Part shown: one piece after another, positions 22,769 to 24,492 of the stretch
How the letters are laid out: every line of letters begins with the position of its first letter
How positions within the stretch are numbered: the stretch's first letter is position 1
Origin: Thermoplasmatota archaeon
GTDB taxonomy: Archaea > Thermoplasmatota > E2 > DHVEG-1
Assembly (NCBI GenBank): GCA_016930995.1
Contig: JAFGFQ010000127.1
Location: forward strand, 1 to 24,492
DNA length: 24,492 nt
Direction of reading: 5' to 3'
Position numbers and translations under genes: made by a program
The notes under the pieces: model-generated
Database searches by the model: none
Told to the model about the DNA's origin: nothing
Seen by the model: only the letters and a program-made list of their open reading frames with translations

Positions 22769-24492
22769 ATGACGAAAAAAACGGAAGGTATCGGAGCGGT
22801 TGCTGTCATTGGCGGTGGCATCGCCGGTGTACAAGCTGCTCTTGACCTGGCTGACATGGGATACAAAGTCTATGTCCTTGAGAAATCACCGACCATCGGT
22901 GGCGTTATGGCTCAGCTTGACAAGACGTTCCCAACAAATGATTGCTCCATGTGCATCCTGTCCCCAAAGCTTGTGGATTGCGCACGTCATCAGAATATCG
23001 AGATCCTTACGAATGCTCACGTCGAGGGTGTTGAAGGGACCGCTGGAAATTTTTCCGTCAAGGTTCTGAAAAAACCCAGATACATCGACATAGAGAAATG
23101 TACCTCGTGTGGGAGCTGCGAGGAAGTCTGCCCCGTGTCCCTTCCAAATGCATTTGAATACGGGTTGGTGAAACGAAAAGCAATCTACAAACCATTTCCA
23201 CAGGCAATCCCCAATGCCTATGTCATCGACAAGGAAGGTGATGGGAAGCACCGTGGCTGTATCGACTGTATGCGCTGTGTAAAAGAATGCAAGTCTGGTG
23301 CGATTAACCATGATCAAAAACCAGAGCACCTGAGCTTTCATGTCGGTGCGGTCATCATCGCTGCAGGTTCACCTCCCTTCGACCCAGTGATAAAACCGGA
23401 ATTCGGATACAAGAAATATAAAAATGTGCTGACCAGTGTTGAGTTCGAAAGAGTTCTATCCGCCTCAGGACCCACACAGGGCAAAATCCTCCGACCAAGT
23501 GACCAGAAACATCCGACACGCATCGCCTGGGTTCATTGTGTCGGATCCCGTGATGCATCAGTCAGCCATGAATACTGCTCCGCGATGTGCTGTATGTACA
23601 CCGCAAAGGAAGCAATCATCGCCAAAGAGCATGCATCTGATATTGAGCCGACCGTGTTCTACATAGATATCCGTTCCTATGGCAAAGATTTTGACAAATA
23701 CATAGATAGGGCGAAAAAAGACCACGGACTCCGCTACATCCGATCCAGAATCTCAGAGATAACTGAGGATCCAAAAACACAAGACTTAATCATAAAATAT
23801 GAGGATGATACAGGAAACTTCAAAGAAGAGACATACAACCTTGTAATCCTCTCAGTAGGATTATGTGGTGCTGGTGAACGTCGCAACGAGCTAATGGATA
23901 TCCTTGGTTTTGATTCCAACGAATTTATGTTTGTCCGTACAAACCCCGATGACCCTGTCGTGATCAAACCAGGGATTTTTGTCGCCGGTTCTTTCCTCGA
24001 GCCACAGGCAATCCCTGAGTCAGTGATGCAAGCGTCTGCTGCTGCCGCCAATGCAGCAGCATTACTTAAGGACTCACGAGGTACACTAGTAAAAGAAAAG
24101 GTGTACCCTGCGGAAAAGAACGTATCAGCGGAGAAACCCAGAATAGGAGTGTTCCTTTGTAACTGCGGGATCAACATAGGTGGTTACGTCGACATCCCCG
24201 GGGTCGCGGACTATGTGAAATCGTTACCAGATGTTGCATTTGTCGAGACCAACGTGTACACCTGCTCCGAAGATACACAGAAGAAAATCGTCCACGCAAT
24301 ACAGAAACATAATCTGAATCGTATCTTGGTCGCCGCCTGTACCCCTCGGACTCATGAACCGCTATTCCAGAAAAGTCTCCGAGACGCGGGTCTGAATCCC
24401 CATCTGCTAGAGATGACGAACATCCGGGAACAATGTTCATGGGTTCATATGGATGAACCTGTCAAAGCCACCGAGAAGGCAAAACAACTGAT
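22769..24492 (+). CDS. Tandem HdrA-type flavoprotein, 3'-truncated by the window edge
   Basis: The frame is open from ATG 22769 to the last base (574 codons) with no stop, so the end is missing. It starts directly with the FAD motif GGGIAG (from residue 15), then DCSMC (58-62), a ferredoxin at Cys111/114/117/121 and a second canonical one at Cys164/167/170/174, and the rest of an HdrA FAD domain to about 450. A new HdrA N-terminal domain then begins (LCNCGINI, Cys464/466; ACTPRTHE; EQCSWVH). This is the same HdrA-HdrA layout as the 1507-residue protein but without the GltD insert, and it would probably continue for another 450 or so residues. It follows the duplicated HdrC by six bases. Confidence 0.88.
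   Translation, partial: MTKKTEGIGAVAVIGGGIAGVQAALDLADMGYKVYVLEKSPTIGGVMAQLDKTFPTNDCSMCILSPKLVDCARHQNIEILTNAHVEGVEGTAGNFSVKVLKKPRYIDIEKCTSCGSCEEVCPVSLPNAFEYGLVKRKAIYKPFPQAIPNAYVIDKEGDGKHRGCIDCMRCVKECKSGAINHDQKPEHLSFHVGAVIIAAGSPPFDPVIKPEFGYKKYKNVLTSVEFERVLSASGPTQGKILRPSDQKHPTRIAWVHCVGSRDASVSHEYCSAMCCMYTAKEAIIAKEHASDIEPTVFYIDIRSYGKDFDKYIDRAKKDHGLRYIRSRISEITEDPKTQDLIIKYEDDTGNFKEETYNLVILSVGLCGAGERRNELMDILGFDSNEFMFVRTNPDDPVVIKPGIFVAGSFLEPQAIPESVMQASAAAANAAALLKDSRGTLVKEKVYPAEKNVSAEKPRIGVFLCNCGINIGGYVDIPGVADYVKSLPDVAFVETNVYTCSEDTQKKIVHAIQKHNLNRILVAACTPRTHEPLFQKSLRDAGLNPHLLEMTNIREQCSWVHMDEPVKATEKAKQL

Noticed and set aside
22769..24492. Possible broken gene, because no stop codon is found
   Set aside because: The frame is intact with full HdrA motifs up to the last base; it is cut only by the window edge.
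14011..24492. Similar stretches among the three HdrA genes as DNA repeats or recent duplications
   Set aside because: Identity is limited to short motif-coding stretches such as the GGGIAG and CHCGINI regions. These are old paralogues, not recent repeats.
12600..24492. Selenocysteine (in-frame TGA) in the HdrA proteins
   Set aside because: The HdrA frames run through without internal TGA, and the motif positions hold Cys.
1..24492. CRISPR arrays, tRNA or rRNA genes, insertion sequences, prophage or defence genes
   Set aside because: No direct-repeat array, tRNA-like CCA/T-loop pattern, transposase or terminal inverted repeats were found on reading through; the window is densely filled with metabolic genes.

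Overview
The window reads as archaeal DNA. Several genes are preceded by A/T-rich TATA-like boxes about 25 bases upstream of the start or inferred transcript start. Some genes look leaderless, others carry Shine-Dalgarno sequences of the GGAGG or AGGTG type. The gene families (HdrABC, MvhD, an FrhB-type F420 oxidoreductase subunit, a four-function group 3b [NiFe] hydrogenase) are typical of anaerobic euryarchaeal lineages. A thermoplasmatote-type anaerobe is my best guess, but no marker gene is present to settle this. No rRNA, tRNA, CRISPR or transposase was seen.

Region 1 (1-6463, mostly + strand, A/T-rich) is a mixed set. It holds a 5'-truncated SAM methyltransferase, a secreted transglutaminase-fold protein whose nucleophile position is Asn, a possible small basic protein on the - strand, and a membrane-anchored hexapeptide acyltransferase. 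These are followed by a secreted CGPC thioredoxin-fold protein and a three-gene unit: E1-like adenylyltransferase (ThiF/MoeB), ubiquitin-like sulfur carrier (MoaD/ThiS), and a thioredoxin-CcdA fusion.

Region 2 (6468-12416, - strand) is transcribed right to left: malic enzyme, then a hydrogenase operon with a fused beta-gamma (HydB-HydG) diaphorase subunit, small subunit, large subunit and its maturation protease. The hydrogenase genes overlap or nearly abut. Malic enzyme (NAD(P)H producer) beside an NAD(P)-linked hydrogenase suggests a link between carbon oxidation and H2 or NAD(P)H cycling.

Region 3 (12600 to beyond 24492, + strand) is one tightly packed electron-transfer operon: hdrC, hdrB, hdrA, a 1507-residue HdrA-GltD-HdrA fusion, mvhD, an frhB/fdhB-like gene, an internally duplicated hdrC-like gene with His replacing one Cys in two clusters, and a further tandem HdrA that runs off the window. 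Together these would form a soluble flavin-based electron-bifurcation apparatus. Possible entry and exit points are ferredoxin, F420 (FrhB-like subunit), NAD(P)H (GltD-like insert), MvhD-coupled partners, and a disulfide at HdrB. This operon is divergent from the malic enzyme/hydrogenase unit, and the two share a 183-base intergenic region that contains a palindrome just downstream of the hdr TATA box.

The most unusual items are the triple-flavin HdrA megaprotein, the duplicated CxxHxxCxxxC HdrC, and the fused hydrogenase diaphorase subunit.
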